DNA of 64,000 nt from JAFAXD01 sp963833605. Lineage in GTDB: Bacteria; Pseudomonadota; Alphaproteobacteria; Rhizobiales; Xanthobacteraceae. Location: positions 124,001 through 188,000 of the forward strand of contig CAWHYZ010000011.1 in the NCBI GenBank assembly GCA_963833605.1, given 5' to 3'. The notes beneath the pieces were generated by a model that searched no databases, was not told the origin of the DNA, and worked only from the letters and a program-made list of their open reading frames with translations. The translations under genes were made by a program, and so were the position numbers. Every line of letters starts with the position of its first letter. The stretch's first letter is position 1. Below, in pieces: positions 33,341 to 41,344 of this stretch.

Positions 33341-34315
33341 CTAATCCTCCGCCACGAAGCCGGACGCCTTCACCACCGGGCCCCAGCGCTCGATGTCGGC
33401 CTTCACCGTGGCGGCGAACTGCGCCGGCGTCTGGAACGTCGGCTCGTTGCCGACCTTGGCCAGACTGTCGAGCATCTCCTTTGATTTGATCGCATCGTGG
33501 AGGGCAGCGCTGAGTGCATCGACGACGGCGGCCGGAGTCTTGGCCGGAACAAACACACCGAGCCAGGAATCGATCACAACGTCATACCCGCTCTCGCGCA
33601 TGGTCGGAACGTCCGGCAAAAACGGCGAGCGCTTGGAGCCGGTGACCGCCAGGATACGAATCGCGCCCGAGCGGCCAAACGGCAAACTCTCGCTCACCGG
33701 ATTGATGCTGGCCGGCACGTGGCCGCCGATCAGGTCCTGAATGGCGGGCGCGCCGCCGCGATAGTGCACCGGCGTCATCTTTACGCCGGCCGCGTTCGCC
33801 AGCATCATGCCGACGAAGTGGGGCGTGCCGCCGGCCGACGTGGTGGCGTAGATCGCCTTGTCGGGGTTGGCTTTGCACCAGGCCACGAAGTCGGCCAGCG
33901 TTTTCACGTTCGCCGGCACCATCGGTCCGATGTTGTAGGTGAGCGCCGACTTGGTGGTGGGACCAACCGCGATCAGGTCGCGCAGCGGGTCGTAGCTGAG
34001 CTCCCGGAAGCTGTGCGGATAGACCGTGATTGGAAAGTCGGGCGTGAACAGCATCACGCTGCCGTCAGGCTCAGCGTTTTTCACGTATTCGACCGAAATG
34101 CGCGCGGCCGCGCCCGGTTTGTTTTCGACAATGACCGCCGACGAATAGGAACCCCGCAATCGCTCGGCCAGAATGCGGGCAATCACGTCGGTGCCGCCAC
34201 CGGCCGGAAAGCCGACGATGATCTGCGCCGACTTCTTCAGCACCTGAGCGCGGGCGGCAAGGCCGGACGCAACGAGGGCGGCGGAGGAAACAAGCACGCG
34301 GCGGCGGCTGAGCAT
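33341..34315 (-). CDS. Tripartite tricarboxylate transporter receptor (Bug family)
   Basis: 324 residues from ATG 34315. MLSRRRVLVSSAALVASGLA, ARA is a twin-arginine-like signal. Then IIVGFPAGGGTDVIARILAE, VIVENKPGAAARISVEYVKN (the two ligand-contacting loops of Bug proteins), ANPDKAIYATTSAGGTPHFV, TPVHYRGGAPAIQDLIGGHV, LPDVPTMRESGYDVVIDSWL. Periplasmic capture of a carboxylated solute. No TctA/TctB membrane genes are adjacent, so it is an orphan receptor, common in this group. Confidence 0.85.
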   Translation of the reverse strand: MLSRRRVLVSSAALVASGLAARAQVLKKSAQIIVGFPAGGGTDVIARILAERLRGSYSSAVIVENKPGAAARISVEYVKNAEPDGSVMLFTPDFPITVYPHSFRELSYDPLRDLIAVGPTTKSALTYNIGPMVPANVKTLADFVAWCKANPDKAIYATTSAGGTPHFVGMMLANAAGVKMTPVHYRGGAPAIQDLIGGHVPASINPVSESLPFGRSGAIRILAVTGSKRSPFLPDVPTMRESGYDVVIDSWLGVFVPAKTPAAVVDALSAALHDAIKSKEMLDSLAKVGNEPTFQTPAQFAATVKADIERWGPVVKASGFVAED

Positions 34316-34435
34316 GGGCGTTCCTATTGTGAACCGCGTTGGGTGCGGTGTTCGAATTGCAATCGACATCGCCAGACACGGTTAGCCCGGACGTGGCGAC
34401 GCGGTGCCGCCAGCTTGAAGTATCACGGCGCGTCG

Positions 34436-34978
34436 TCAAGTCGGTGCAGCCATGCGCCAGAATCGGGCCAGGCACTCCAAGCCGCGCCGGAGTGCCTCGG
34501 ATTCGCGCGCCCCGCAGGGCGCCTGGTCGTGCTCGCACACGCTGCGAACGACCCGTTCGGCGAGCGGACCAGCGGCAAGCAGCGCGCCGCGCGCCTCAAA
34601 CAATGCGTCCATGGCCCCCAGATCCCTGGCGGCCTGCTGTTGCCCCGCCTCGCTCGCTGGATCGGGCGGCGCCTCCGCAGTGACGAGCTCGAGCGGAACG
34701 GCGCGCGGGTAAGGCCGCGGCGCGCCAACCGCCGCCCGGTAGCGGGTCGCGCACTCGGACCAGCGCCGGCCCGCGGCGTAGAGTTCCGGGCCGATCTTGC
34801 CGGCCAGCAGGAGCCGGCCGAGCTCACTCCCCCATTCCTCCCTCGCCACACCGGCGAGCGCGGCGTCGCGCAAGCGCTTGATCCCGGTCGGGGTCGGGTC
34901 GATTTCATCGTGCAGGCGGCTGAGCCGCCCGCTCGGCTCGCGCCCAAGTTTGCGCGAGATCGTGTCCTTGCGTGCCAT
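34436..34978 (-). CDS. Phage-type protein of unknown function
   Basis: 180 residues: MARKDTISRKLGREPSGRLS, RLHDEIDPTPTGIKRLRDAA, LAGVAREEWGSELGRLLLAG, KIGPELYAAGRRWSECATRY, then a helical C-terminal half (LGAMDALFEARGALLAAGPL, RRGLECLARFWRM). Last gene of the leftward unit that starts at the divergent repressor control region, three bases after the previous stop. Composition suggests an all-helical, possibly DNA-binding protein; no function assigned. Confidence 0.55.
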   Translation of the reverse strand: MARKDTISRKLGREPSGRLSRLHDEIDPTPTGIKRLRDAALAGVAREEWGSELGRLLLAGKIGPELYAAGRRWSECATRYRAAVGAPRPYPRAVPLELVTAEAPPDPASEAGQQQAARDLGAMDALFEARGALLAAGPLAERVVRSVCEHDQAPCGARESEALRRGLECLARFWRMAAPT

Positions 34979-34981
34979 CCC

Positions 34982-35284
34982 TCACGCCTCGCGCGCGGAT
35001 GCCGGCGCGCGTGGCGCCGGGGTGGGCTTACTGAAAACGGATTCGGCGCTCGGGCCAGTGGGCGGGCGCGTTCCCCCGCCGCCCGAGGTCGGCGCGTCAA
35101 GCACGGCGTTGATCCGTGCGAGCGCGCGCCGGCACGGCGCCACCAGGGCGTCGAGATCCGCCGCGCGGGCGGAAAGCCGCCTGCGCTCGGCGGGCGTGAG
35201 CGGCCGGTGCAACACCGGCTTGCCGTCCCGCGTGACGAAGGCGATCAGCGCGCGGCAGACCTCCTCGGCGCGGCGCCGGCGCAA
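34982..35284 (-). CDS. Small phage-type protein of unknown function
   Basis: About 100 residues: RRRRAEEVCRALIAFVTRDG, KPVLHRPLTPAERRRLSARA, ADLDALVAPCRRALARINAV, then a Pro/Gly/Ser tail. The only candidate start is TTG at 35284, without a visible ribosome binding site; the frame stays open upstream for about 30 codons with plausible coding character (SQRRPATLAETLYL), so the start may have been lost by mutation. Confidence 0.45.
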   Translation of the reverse strand: MRRRRAEEVCRALIAFVTRDGKPVLHRPLTPAERRRLSARAADLDALVAPCRRALARINAVLDAPTSGGGGTRPPTGPSAESVFSKPTPAPRAPASAREA

Positions 35285-35411
35285 GTACAGCGTTTCGGCG
35301 AGGGTTGCTGGCCGGCGCTGCGATTTGCGGGCGCCGTTGCAGGACTCGAAGACTCCATTGCGAGACGGAAGGACGCACTGTGGTTACTCCTGATGCGGTT
35401 GGACAAGATCG

Positions 35412-35798
35412 TCAGATGCGCAGCCAGCTCGGAAACCAGCCCGCGGTCGCGATGCCGGGGCGCAGGCGGCGCACCGGCACCCTCGCCTGTGCGATCGCCG
35501 CCTTGAGCTCGGCCGGGGTCGATGGAAACGCGCGCGCCAATCGCTGGCGGCGAAACGCTTCCAATTCGACGCGCGGCTGCGGCCTCGCGGGAGCAGGTGC
35601 GCCCTTTGCCGATGCGCGGGCGAGCTGGACGCGGCGCAGGGTGGCGCGCGGGTCACCGGCTTTGCGGGCGCGACACACGATGGCGCCGATGGTGCCGACC
35701 GGAACGCCGCCGACCAACCTGCTGATCTCCGCCAGCTCGGTGTTGCGCGCGAACAGGTCGAGCACGAAGTCCCGATTACAAACAGACTTTCGTCCCAT
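35412..35798 (-). CDS. Small helix-turn-helix protein, first gene of the leftward phage unit
   Basis: 128 residues from ATG 35798: MGRKSVCNRDFVLDLFARNT, ELAEISRLVGGVPVGTIGAI, VCRARKAGDPRATLRRVQLA; then a Pro/Ala linker and RVELEAFRRQRLARAFPSTP, AELKAAIAQARVPVRRL. The segment LAEISRLVGGVPVGTIGAIV fits a helix-turn-helix of the GcrA/Sigma-like kind. It lies about 100 bases downstream of the predicted leftward promoter. Confidence 0.5.
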   Translation of the reverse strand: MGRKSVCNRDFVLDLFARNTELAEISRLVGGVPVGTIGAIVCRARKAGDPRATLRRVQLARASAKGAPAPARPQPRVELEAFRRQRLARAFPSTPAELKAAIAQARVPVRRLRPGIATAGWFPSWLRI

Positions 35799-35887
35799 GC
35801 TGCTTCCCCATCCGGCCCTGGATGTTTGCAAGCCCCACACCGCAGATGTCCCCGGCGGGGACCGCGGGGGGCGGGCCGGTTCATGCA

Positions 35888-35918
35888 ATAAGTTATTTTG
35901 CTTATGGAAATGTCAAGC
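35888..35918. promoter_or_regulatory. Divergent operator/promoter region of the repressor locus
   Basis: ATAAG-9 bases-CTTAT inverted repeat (35888-35905) followed by GCTTATGGAAATGTCAAGC (35900-35918). On the minus strand this holds TTGACA (35916-35911), and 17 bases later ACTTAT, a plausible leftward promoter into the gene at 35798, with ATAAGC in its spacer. TATATA at 35927-35932 may be the -10 of the rightward repressor gene. The 19-mer differs only in its centre from the element repeated in the tandem array and at 17576-17593. Confidence 0.6.
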
Positions 35919-35965
35919 ACGAAATTTATATAGACAAATCAATAACCTACATTCTAAATGCCGCC

Positions 35966-36604
35966 ATGGAACCTCATGAAAAGATTCGCCAAGCGCGCGA
36001 GGCCAAGGGCTGGTCGCAGGACTTTCTTGCCAAGCAGGTCGGCATTTCGCAGCCGGCGGTGAAGAAGATCGAGGACGGCTCGACCGCGCATTCCAAATTC
36101 CTGCCGCGCATCGCGGCACTGCTCGGCCTCGACATCGCCGAGCTCGACGAGGGGCTGGCCCGCCTGACCACGTCCCCTGACCGTGCGCCTCGCCTGTTGG
36201 GCGGGGTCGACTTTCCAATCCACTCCTCGGCCCAGGGCGGGCCGGGCGAGATCATCGTCGATGCCAATCCGATGGAATACATGGCCCGGCCGGCCCCGCT
36301 CGCCCACGTGCGCGGCGCTTACGGGGTCTATGTCACCGGTACCTCCATGGAGCCGGAATTCCGCCAGGGCGACATCGCGCTGGTGAACCCGCATTTACCA
36401 GTGGTGTCTGAGGAAGCCTATGTGTTCTATGCCGAGCAGCCCGGGTCGACGCGCGCCACGATCAAGTGGCTGCGCCGGGCCAACAGCGACAAGTGGCTGG
36501 TCACCCAACACAATCCGCCGCCTGGCATGAGCAAGGACTTCACGCTCAACCGCAAGGACTGGCAGTGGGCGCACCGGGTGATCGGAAAATACGCCCGGCG
36601 GTAG
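35966..36604 (+). CDS. XRE-S24 phage-type repressor 1
   Basis: 212 residues. N-terminal XRE helix-turn-helix: MEPHEKIRQAREAKGWSQDF, LAKQVGISQPAVKKIEDGST. C-terminal S24/LexA domain: HVRGAYGVYVTGTSMEPEFR with the nucleophile Ser in GTSMEP, QGDIALVNPHLP, and RATIKWLRR with the general-base Lys. The dyad is intact, so self-cleavage on RecA activation is possible. No ribosome binding site is obvious before ATG 35966, so it may be translated from a very short leader. Followed by a paralogue with the same layout. Confidence 0.85.
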   Translation: MEPHEKIRQAREAKGWSQDFLAKQVGISQPAVKKIEDGSTAHSKFLPRIAALLGLDIAELDEGLARLTTSPDRAPRLLGGVDFPIHSSAQGGPGEIIVDANPMEYMARPAPLAHVRGAYGVYVTGTSMEPEFRQGDIALVNPHLPVVSEEAYVFYAEQPGSTRATIKWLRRANSDKWLVTQHNPPPGMSKDFTLNRKDWQWAHRVIGKYARR

Positions 36605-36665
36605 CGGCGCCTGCTCGCGCATTTTGCGCTTTCGCACACTGAATCCTGCGCCAAGGAACGCAATC

Positions 36666-37346
36666 GTGCCGGTGCCGCCTCAATCCCTCCCACGCACGCT
36701 CAATGGCTCGCTCGGCCAGGAACCTTGGCAAAAAATCCGGGCCGCCCGCGTCGCCAAGGGCTGGTCGCAGGAATATCTCGCCCGGCAGATCGGGGTGTCG
36801 CAGCCGGCGATCGTCAACATCGAGCGCGGTTGGACCGTCCGCTCAAAATATCTGTCGCGGATCGCGAAGGCACTCGACCTCGATATCGCCGAGCTCGACA
36901 CGGGGCTGGCGGAACTGGCGATGCGTCCGGACCCGCGATTGCTGACCGTGGACTTTCCCATCCATGCCACGACCGAGGACGGGCCAGGCGACATGATCGT
37001 CGCTCCGCAGCCGATACAACACACGGCGCGGCCGGCTCCGCTGGCCCACGTCAAAGGCGCTTATGGGGTATACGTGACCGGCACCTCCATGGAACCGGAG
37101 TTCCGCCCGGGCGACATCTTGCTGGTGAACCCGCATCTGCCGGTCAATCCCAACGAGCCCTACATCTTCTATGCCGAACACCCGGTCTCCGCCCGCGCGA
37201 CCATCAAGTGGTTGCGGCGTGTGACCGACGATCGCTTTCTGGTGACCCAGCACAATCCTCCGCCCGGCATGGGGAAGGATCTTTCGCTCGCGCGCAAGGA
37301 TTGGCAGTGGGCGCACCGCGTGATCGGCAAGTACTCGCGCCGGTGA
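36666..37346 (+). CDS. XRE-S24 phage-type repressor 2 (tandem paralogue)
   Basis: 226 residues from GTG 36666 (AAGGAACGCAATC upstream); an earlier ATG at 36624 is in frame. XRE domain: KIRAARVAKGWSQEYLARQI, GVSQPAIVNIERGWTV; S24 domain: HVKGAYGVYVTGTSMEPEFR, PGDILLVNPHLPVNPNEPYI, RATIKWLRRVTDDRFLVTQH. Ser and Lys of the catalytic dyad are present. The S24 half is about 75-80 percent identical by eye to repressor 1 while the recognition helix differs (SQPAIVNIERG versus SQPAVKKIEDG), so the two probably bind different operators. Confidence 0.85.
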   Translation: MPVPPQSLPRTLNGSLGQEPWQKIRAARVAKGWSQEYLARQIGVSQPAIVNIERGWTVRSKYLSRIAKALDLDIAELDTGLAELAMRPDPRLLTVDFPIHATTEDGPGDMIVAPQPIQHTARPAPLAHVKGAYGVYVTGTSMEPEFRPGDILLVNPHLPVNPNEPYIFYAEHPVSARATIKWLRRVTDDRFLVTQHNPPPGMGKDLSLARKDWQWAHRVIGKYSRR

Positions 37347-37386
37347 TTCGGCGGGTTGCCTGCGCCTTTATCCATAATGCATATTA

Positions 37387-37439
37387 TTGACCCGGTTGTC
37401 GGGACGGGATAAACTGCGCTCGCTTATTGCAAATGCGAG
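37387..37439 (+). promoter_or_regulatory. Sigma-70-type promoter and inverted repeat
   Basis: TTGACC (37387-37392), 17 bases, TAAACT (37410-37415), then CTCGC-TTATTGCAAAT-GCGAG (37419-37439), an inverted repeat just before the ATG at 37446 that could be an operator. Confidence 0.55.
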
Positions 37440-37445
37440 TGCGCG

Positions 37446-37859
37446 ATGGCTTTCACGTCTCCAGACCAGGATCTGATCCCGCCGGCGCCCGACGGCGCCG
37501 CCGCAACGCTGGTCCCGGCCGGCGCGACCAACGGCATCGAGGCCGCTGGGCCAGGCGCACGACGCGACCCTGCGCGTGCACGCGAGCCGTTCCTGAGTTT
37601 CGTGCGCTATCTCAAGGGCGACCGAAGCGCGCTCGGCGAGACCTCTTATGTTCTGGCCCGACACCGGGCGGAGCTCGCCTTGCTGGCGACCGACCGTGTG
37701 CTCGCGCTGCTGTGTCGGATCGAGGCGATCGCCGATCACCGCACCGACAATGACGTGGCGGCGGTCGCGAAGCTTCCCAACATCCGCGATCTCGCCCGGG
37801 CCGCCATTGTCGAGCATACCGCGGCACCGTTCTGGAACCGGCTGTTTCCGCAGCGCTGA
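37446..37859 (+). CDS. Phage-type protein of unknown function
   Basis: 137 residues: MAFTSPDQDLIPPAPDGAAA, a disordered Ala/Pro-rich head, then EPFLSFVRYLKGDRSALGET, SYVLARHRAELALLATDRVL, ALLCRIEAIADHRTDNDVAA, VAKLPNIRDLARAAIVEHTA. The second half is a helical bundle. It follows the repressor pair in the same direction with its own promoter. Confidence 0.55.
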   Translation: MAFTSPDQDLIPPAPDGAAATLVPAGATNGIEAAGPGARRDPARAREPFLSFVRYLKGDRSALGETSYVLARHRAELALLATDRVLALLCRIEAIADHRTDNDVAAVAKLPNIRDLARAAIVEHTAAPFWNRLFPQR

Positions 37860-37874
37860 GCGCCCAGCGCTCCT

Positions 37875-37945
37875 AAGGATGTCATCGCCCGCGAGGGTCC
37901 ATTGCGCAAAGCGCGATGGCCCCGAAAGCGGGCGACCCAGTAATT
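37875..37945. repeat. Family A palindromic repeat, half copy
   Basis: GGATGTCATCGCCCGCGAGG, stem CATTGCGC / GCGCGATGG, GAAAGCGGGCGACCCAGTAA. Only the left hairpin is present. Confidence 0.7.
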
Positions 37946-38012
37946 ACGAACCGGGAAAGAGCGCACAGCCGCGCAAGAGAGTGATCAGCTCCGAACAGAC
38001 TATTTCAGCGCG

Positions 38013-38231
38013 CTACGGCGCAAGGGCGGTCAATATCCAAACCGAAACCCCGAGCGCGAGCGCGACCACGATCGGGACGATGATCCAAACACTAGCGGTT
38101 CCATCCTGTTGCGGCGCGCGCGGGGGCTCCCACTGATCCTCCGCCCTGGCGCGCGCAAACGCCTCACGCAACGTCGGCGTCCCGGCGATCGCCTCCTCAT
38201 CGGGTCCGATACGGGCTACTCCTGAATCCAT
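38013..38231 (-). CDS. Small tail-anchored membrane protein
   Basis: 72 residues from ATG 38231: MDSGVARIGPDEEAIAGTPT, LREAFARARAEDQWEPPRAP, QQDGTASVWIIVPIVVALAL, GVSVWILTALAP. An acidic cytosolic head and one C-terminal transmembrane helix. Function unknown. Confidence 0.5.
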   Translation of the reverse strand: MDSGVARIGPDEEAIAGTPTLREAFARARAEDQWEPPRAPQQDGTASVWIIVPIVVALALGVSVWILTALAP

Positions 38232-38325
38232 CCGGCCAACCCCTTCGCCGGGCTCGTTGTCATTGACGCGGCGCGCATTGCCGATCGTCGGGGAAGGTGT
38301 TTGCGCGTTCGAATCCAGAAGACAC

Positions 38326-38745
38326 CTATTCGGGTTGCTTGACGATGTCGGCGACCCGGTTGTCCTTGGGGTCGACGATGACGACCGACCCATCGGTCAC
38401 AAAGAACGCCAGCGACCGCAGCGCCGGAATTTTCTGCGACACCTCTGCCGGGAACGGCTGGATCGCAACGCCCTTCGGCGAAGGATCCCCAATGACGGCG
38501 TTCGCGCCGGATTGCTTGCGCACGTTGGGATCCTTGAGCACGATCTCCCGGATGATATAGCGGTTTTCCTCGGTCAGATTGATGCTGCGCGCGCTGGAGA
38601 GCACCGGCTCGTCCTTCGGGGCCGGCGCCTGTGCAATATGTCGGCCGCCCGCAGGTGGAAGCGACGCGCCGGTGTGGGCGGTCGCAAACGCCGGCCCGCA
38701 CAGCAAAAGGGCAGCCCAGAGCACGGTTTCACAGCGCTTGTTCAT
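38326..38745 (-). CDS. DUF1236-domain secreted protein
   Basis: 139 residues. Signal peptide MNKRCETVLWAALLLCGPAF, ATAH; a Pro/Ala linker; then the DUF1236 module ARSINLTEENRYIIREIVLK, a middle part, and PALRSLAFFVTDGSVVIVDP, KDNRVADIV. The L-T-x-E-x-R-x-x-I-R-E / F-V-x-D-x-x-V-I-V-D-P pattern is this small periplasmic family, common in rhizobia and of unknown role. Confidence 0.75.
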   Translation of the reverse strand: MNKRCETVLWAALLLCGPAFATAHTGASLPPAGGRHIAQAPAPKDEPVLSSARSINLTEENRYIIREIVLKDPNVRKQSGANAVIGDPSPKGVAIQPFPAEVSQKIPALRSLAFFVTDGSVVIVDPKDNRVADIVKQPE

Positions 38746-38830
38746 GGCACACTCCGCCTCCCCCCGTAGCTAGGTCAATTCGGTGCCGGCGGCGGTGGTT
38801 CCATCACGGTCGAGATTACGACGGCAAAGA

Positions 38831-39907
38831 TCAGGCGGCCGACAGCCGCACCGGCACCCGACGGGCGCCCCAGCGGCCGGGCGCGCCCTCGAAGACGCCG
38901 GCCAATGCGGCGCCGCAATGCAGGCAGACGCCGCCAGAGCCGAGGCTGGCGTCGGTGATGACGTAGCGGGCGCGGCCGATCAGTCGCTCGCCGCAGCCCG
39001 CGCAATAGGTGCTCGCGCGCAAACCGTCCTCGACATTGCCGACGTAGACGTGGGACAGGCCGCTCGCTCGCGCGATATCGTAGGCCTTGATCAGCGTCGC
39101 ATGCGGGGTGTGCGGCTTGTCGCGCATCTTGTAATCGGGATGAAACGCGGTGAAGTGCAGCGGCACGTCGGAGCCGAGGTGCTCCACGATCCATTCCGAT
39201 TGTGCGTGCAGCTCGTGTTCGGAATCGTTCTCGCCCGGGATCAGCAAGGTCGTGATCTCGAGCCAGCATTTGGTCTCGTGGCGAATATATTTGAGCGTAT
39301 CGAGCACCGCGGCGAGGCTGCTGGTGCACAGCTTGTGGTAGAATGCTTCGCTAAATCCCTTCAAATCGACATTGGCCGCGTCCATGTGACGGAAGAATTC
39401 CACGCGCGGCTCCGGGCAGATGTAACCGGCGGTCACCGCCACGGTCTTGATGTCGGCTTCGCGACAGGCCTGCGCCACGTCGATTGCGTATTCGAGGAAG
39501 ATCACCGGGTCGTTGTAGGTGAACGCAACCGAGCGCGAACCGGTCCGTTGCGCCGCGCGCACGAGTGCGTCGGGCGAGCCGCTGTCGGCCAGCGTGTCGA
39601 TCTCGCGCGATTTCGAAATATCCCAGTTCTGACAGAACTTGCAGGTGAGGTTGCAGCCGGCGGTGCCGAACGACAGCACCGGCGTGCCGGGCAGGAAATG
39701 GTTGAGCGGCTTCTTCTCGATCGGATCGACGCAGAATCCCGACGACCGGCCATAGGTCTTGAGCACGATCTGGTCGTGCTCACGGGCGCGCACGAAGCAC
39801 AGGCCGCGCTGACCCTCCCCCAACCGACAGTGGCGCGGGCAAACGTCGCACTGCACCCGGCCGTCCGGGAGCATTTGCCAGTAGCGGGTAGGTACCGTGT
39901 CGTGCAC
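38831..39907 (-). CDS. amrS: AmmeMemoRadiSam system radical SAM enzyme
   Basis: 358 residues. N-terminal zinc-ribbon-like block CDVCPRHCRLGEGQRGLCFV; radical SAM cluster loop CNLTCKFC (C-x3-C-x2-C, about residues 84-91) in FGTAGCNLTCKFCQNWDISK; then VAFTYNDPVIFLEYAIDVAQ, SAM-binding strands VTAGYICPEP and DLKGFSEAFY; a C-terminal C-x2-C...C-x2-C ribbon (YCAGCGERLIGRA, CLHCGAA). This is the PflA-like enzyme of the AmmeMemoRadiSam locus, encoded divergently from the MEMO-AMMECR1 fusion with 80 bases between. Its substrate is not established. Confidence 0.9.
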   Translation of the reverse strand: MHDTVPTRYWQMLPDGRVQCDVCPRHCRLGEGQRGLCFVRAREHDQIVLKTYGRSSGFCVDPIEKKPLNHFLPGTPVLSFGTAGCNLTCKFCQNWDISKSREIDTLADSGSPDALVRAAQRTGSRSVAFTYNDPVIFLEYAIDVAQACREADIKTVAVTAGYICPEPRVEFFRHMDAANVDLKGFSEAFYHKLCTSSLAAVLDTLKYIRHETKCWLEITTLLIPGENDSEHELHAQSEWIVEHLGSDVPLHFTAFHPDYKMRDKPHTPHATLIKAYDIARASGLSHVYVGNVEDGLRASTYCAGCGERLIGRARYVITDASLGSGGVCLHCGAALAGVFEGAPGRWGARRVPVRLSAA

Positions 39908-39987
39908 GCGTGGTCTCGGCGATGGCGGCTGTTGCTGTCTATAGATAGGCGCATTATATCATTGGGCAACCAACCCTGATCACCGCG

Positions 39988-41337
39988 ATGACGATCCGCA
40001 GCCCTGCCGTGGCGGGCACCTTCTACCCGGCCGCACCGGACGCCCTCGACCGTGTCGTGCGGGCCGCCCTTGGCGCCGCCCGCGTGGATCGGGTCGCCGC
40101 CAAGGCGATCGTCGCGCCGCACGCCGGCTATGTCTATTCCGGGCCGATCGCCGGATCCTCGTTCCAGAGCGTTGCCCATCTGGGCAACCAGATCACCCGG
40201 GTGGTGCTGATCGGCCCGACCCATCGCATGTATTTCTCCGGCATCGCGGTTCCGGCGGCGGTCGGCCTCGCGACGCCGCTCGGCACGGTTGCGGTCGATG
40301 CCGCTGGTGTCGACCTCGCGCTCGGCGATCCCGAGGTCCATCTGCTCGACGCCGCCTTCGACAACGAGCATGCGCTCGAGGTCGAGCTGCCGTTCATTCA
40401 GGTACTGTTTCCGCGCGCCGCGGTGGTGCCGCTGATTGTCGGCGACGCGAGCGCCGAGGCGGTCGAGCGGGTGCTCGAGCTGCTCTGGGGCGGCCCGGAA
40501 ACGCTGATCGTGGTGAGCTCGGATTTGAGCCACTATCATAACTACGAAGCCGCCCGCGCCCTCGACCTTGGCACGTCGCAGGCGATCGAGGTGATCGCGT
40601 CAGCCCGGGTCGACGCCACCGGCGCCTGTGGCCACCGCGCGCTGGCCGGTCTGCTGCGGCGGGCCGAACAACTCGACCTGCGCGCAACCACCCGCGATCT
40701 GCGCAATTCCGGCGACACCCGTGGGCCGCGCGATCGCGTCGTTGGCTACGGCGCCTACACGTTCGAATATGCGGAGGCGGCACGGCTCAGCGACGCACAT
40801 CGCAAGACGCTCGTCGATGCGGCCTACGCCACGCTGCGCCATATCGCCACCAAGGGCCGCCCCCCCGAGGTCAACGTGGCGACTTTCCCGGCACCGCTGC
40901 GTGCGCTTCGCAACACGTTCGTGACGATCGAGATCGATGGCCAGCTGCGCGGCTGCGTCGGCTCGCTCGCGCCGGGTGTGCCGTTGATCATTGATGTCGT
41001 CACCAACACCTACAAGGCGGCGATGCAGGATCGCCGCTTCAAACCGATGACCCCGGAGGAGATTGCAAAGGCCACGATCTCGATCTCGATTTTGAGCCAT
41101 ATGCGTCCGCTGCCGTTTGCGAGCGAACCGGAGCTGCTGGAGCGCCTGCGTCCATCGGTCGACGGCCTTGTCATTCGGGATGGCAATAGCCGCGCACTGT
41201 TTCTTCCCAAGGTCTGGGACCAGATGCCGTCGGCGCGCGACTTTCTGGGACGGCTCAAGCAGAAGGCCGGCATGCCGGAGGCGCCGATGGCCTCGCGTGC
41301 GGAGGCATTTCGCTTCACGACCGAGACCTTTTCGTGA
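39988..41337 (+). CDS. AmmeMemoRadiSam proteins B and A fused (MEMO-AMMECR1)
   Basis: 449 residues. Residues 1-265 are the MEMO domain: SPAVAGTFYPAAPDALDRVV, IVAPHAGYVYSGPIAGSSFQ, VVLIGPTHRMYFSGIAVPAA, DNEHALEVELPFIQVLF, VVSSDLSHYHNYEAARALDL; the three His (PHAGY, GPTHR, DLSHY) form the metal/active site of the extradiol-dioxygenase-like fold. Residues 275-449 are AMMECR1: TFPAPLRALRNTFVTIEIDG, QLRGCVGSLAPGVPLI, AMQDRRFKPMTPEEI, GNSRALFLPKVWDQMPSARD. The LRGCVG motif is invariant in the family. Together with amrS it makes the full three-domain system. Role unknown; a modification pathway is suspected. Confidence 0.9.
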   Translation: MTIRSPAVAGTFYPAAPDALDRVVRAALGAARVDRVAAKAIVAPHAGYVYSGPIAGSSFQSVAHLGNQITRVVLIGPTHRMYFSGIAVPAAVGLATPLGTVAVDAAGVDLALGDPEVHLLDAAFDNEHALEVELPFIQVLFPRAAVVPLIVGDASAEAVERVLELLWGGPETLIVVSSDLSHYHNYEAARALDLGTSQAIEVIASARVDATGACGHRALAGLLRRAEQLDLRATTRDLRNSGDTRGPRDRVVGYGAYTFEYAEAARLSDAHRKTLVDAAYATLRHIATKGRPPEVNVATFPAPLRALRNTFVTIEIDGQLRGCVGSLAPGVPLIIDVVTNTYKAAMQDRRFKPMTPEEIAKATISISILSHMRPLPFASEPELLERLRPSVDGLVIRDGNSRALFLPKVWDQMPSARDFLGRLKQKAGMPEAPMASRAEAFRFTTETFS

Positions 41338-41344
41338 GCGCATG

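Noticed and set aside
1..38000. tRNA gene or att site that could have served prophage integration
   Set aside because: I found no tRNA-like GTTCGA-type arm with matching cloverleaf and no integrase gene in the window.
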